NCBI GenBank assembly: GCA_964480635.1
Contig: CAYZQE010000037.1
Coordinates: 1 to 21,451 of the forward strand
Source of the DNA: CAYZQE01 sp964480635
GTDB taxonomy: Bacteria; Pseudomonadota; Gammaproteobacteria; GCA-001735895
Reading direction: 5' to 3'
DNA length: 21,451 bases
Positions 20,862 through 21,451 of this stretch are shown here, piece by piece. The notes below the pieces were generated by a model. That model made no database searches and was not told where the DNA came from. It saw only the letters and a list, made by a program, of their open reading frames with translations. Position 1 is the stretch's first letter, and the number at the start of each line of letters is the position of its first letter. The translations under genes were made by a program, and so were the position numbers.

Positions 20862-21451
20862 TTAACGACAGTACACGCTACAAAGGTCGTGATAATCAAT
20901 TGATTTTTGAATAATCTCATCTAATATGACATTGTGTTGTTGGGGCTCCCCAACGATTGAAAATGGTTTGGACTCTAAATCCAATTGTTTTTTTGTATTA
21001 AGCGCATTAATTAATAATTCACTATATTGAGTTTCATCACTGCTGGGATAGTATGAACTGCTTAAATTAAAAGGCAGATTCCAATGCTGTAAAATTAACT
21101 GTGTTGCTTTTAGGTAAGAAATGCCTAAAGCTTTTTGTAAAGCATGGCTAAAACTGAGGTCAGTATTTTTAGAAACTAAAATGGCCTGATTCATTTTTTC
21201 GGGTGCTATATCGGCGATGGCAAGTAAGCCTAAATTATGAATGAGCCCGATTAAATGCGCTGATGCAGCATCGGTATTAGCTGGCTTTAATTGCTTTTGT
21301 AACAATTGCATCATGTCAGCAGTGACTAAAGAGGCTATCCAAAACGTTTTTTCATTAAAGCCTTTGCAGTTTTGCGTATTAAATTGCTGGCTCACTAATA
21401 AAGCAATGCTGATTGATTTGACCATGTTTAAGCCTAATTGCATGCAAGCTC
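20862..21451 (-). CDS. HDOD-domain protein, C-terminal part (5' end outside window)
   Basis: The frame stays open to the window edge, so the ATG at 21443 is probably internal (codons GCT TGC precede it). About 196 residues show the HDOD pattern: LGLNMVKSISIALLVSQQF, FWIASLVTADMMQLL, LIGLIHNLGLLAIADIAPEK with Asn replacing the metal-binding Asp of true HD enzymes, and HALQKALGISYLKATQLILQHWNLP. HDOD proteins are signalling modules without phosphohydrolase activity. Other domains may lie outside the window. Confidence 0.85.
   Translation of the reverse strand, partial: ACMQLGLNMVKSISIALLVSQQFNTQNCKGFNEKTFWIASLVTADMMQLLQKQLKPANTDAASAHLIGLIHNLGLLAIADIAPEKMNQAILVSKNTDLSFSHALQKALGISYLKATQLILQHWNLPFNLSSSYYPSSDETQYSELLINALNTKKQLDLESKPFSIVGEPQQHNVILDEIIQKSIDYHDLCSVYCR

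Noticed and set aside
1..21451. CRISPR arrays, rRNA genes, insertion sequences
   Set aside because: No regularly spaced repeat-spacer units, no rRNA and no DDE transposase gene were seen.

Overview
The window is from a low-GC gammaproteobacterium. The right half (about 9.5-20.4 kb) carries, on the two strands, prmC, prfA, hemA, a TPR lipoprotein, lolB, ispE, tRNA-Gln, prs, rplY, pth, ychF and tRNA-Met. To my knowledge this is the chromosomal order known from Pseudomonas and relatives. The proteins look like a Thiotrichales- or Methylophaga/Cycloclasticus-type bacterium, but the species cannot be fixed from sequence alone.

Left half (1-9478): an accessory region lying against the 3' end of tRNA-Met, where genomic islands commonly insert. 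From left to right it holds the C-terminal end of an SF2 helicase (1-423, cut by the window edge), an AbiEi/AbiEii abortive-infection toxin-antitoxin pair (484-2150, minus), a 'mobile mystery' A/B pair (XRE regulator plus Fic protein, 2388-3449, minus), and a repeat-rich spacer. Next comes an AT-rich three-gene plus-strand cluster (3879-8235) that I could not assign to a named system. After it are three small minus-strand genes (8109-8911) and a 560-bp non-coding stretch with several inverted repeats and an array of 11-bp direct repeats, ending at the tRNA.

The three-gene cluster is the most interesting part. Its third protein carries, in its first 240 residues, the tyrosine-recombinase residues Arg, Lys, Arg and Gly-His at the same spacing as in XerD, but then continues for about 350 residues of unknown function. 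The second protein ends in what looks like a degenerate recombinase fold that has lost Arg I but keeps an Arg and a Tyr cluster. The first protein has no recognisable domain. The genes are co-oriented and the last two overlap by 8 nt, so they are probably one transcription unit and one recombination or integration module.

Right half (9479-21451): housekeeping. Translation and tRNA quality control (YchF, Pth, L25, RF1 and its methylase PrmC), PRPP supply (Prs), isoprenoid and outer-membrane lipoprotein biogenesis (IspE, LolB, TPR lipoprotein) and the first step of tetrapyrrole synthesis (HemA). The minus-strand set ychF-pth-rplY-prs is punctuated by a terminator hairpin directly in front of rplY. 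The ispE-lolB-TPR operon diverges from hemA-prfA-prmC. Two more genes close the window: a 124-residue protein of ferredoxin-like outline and a partial HDOD protein.
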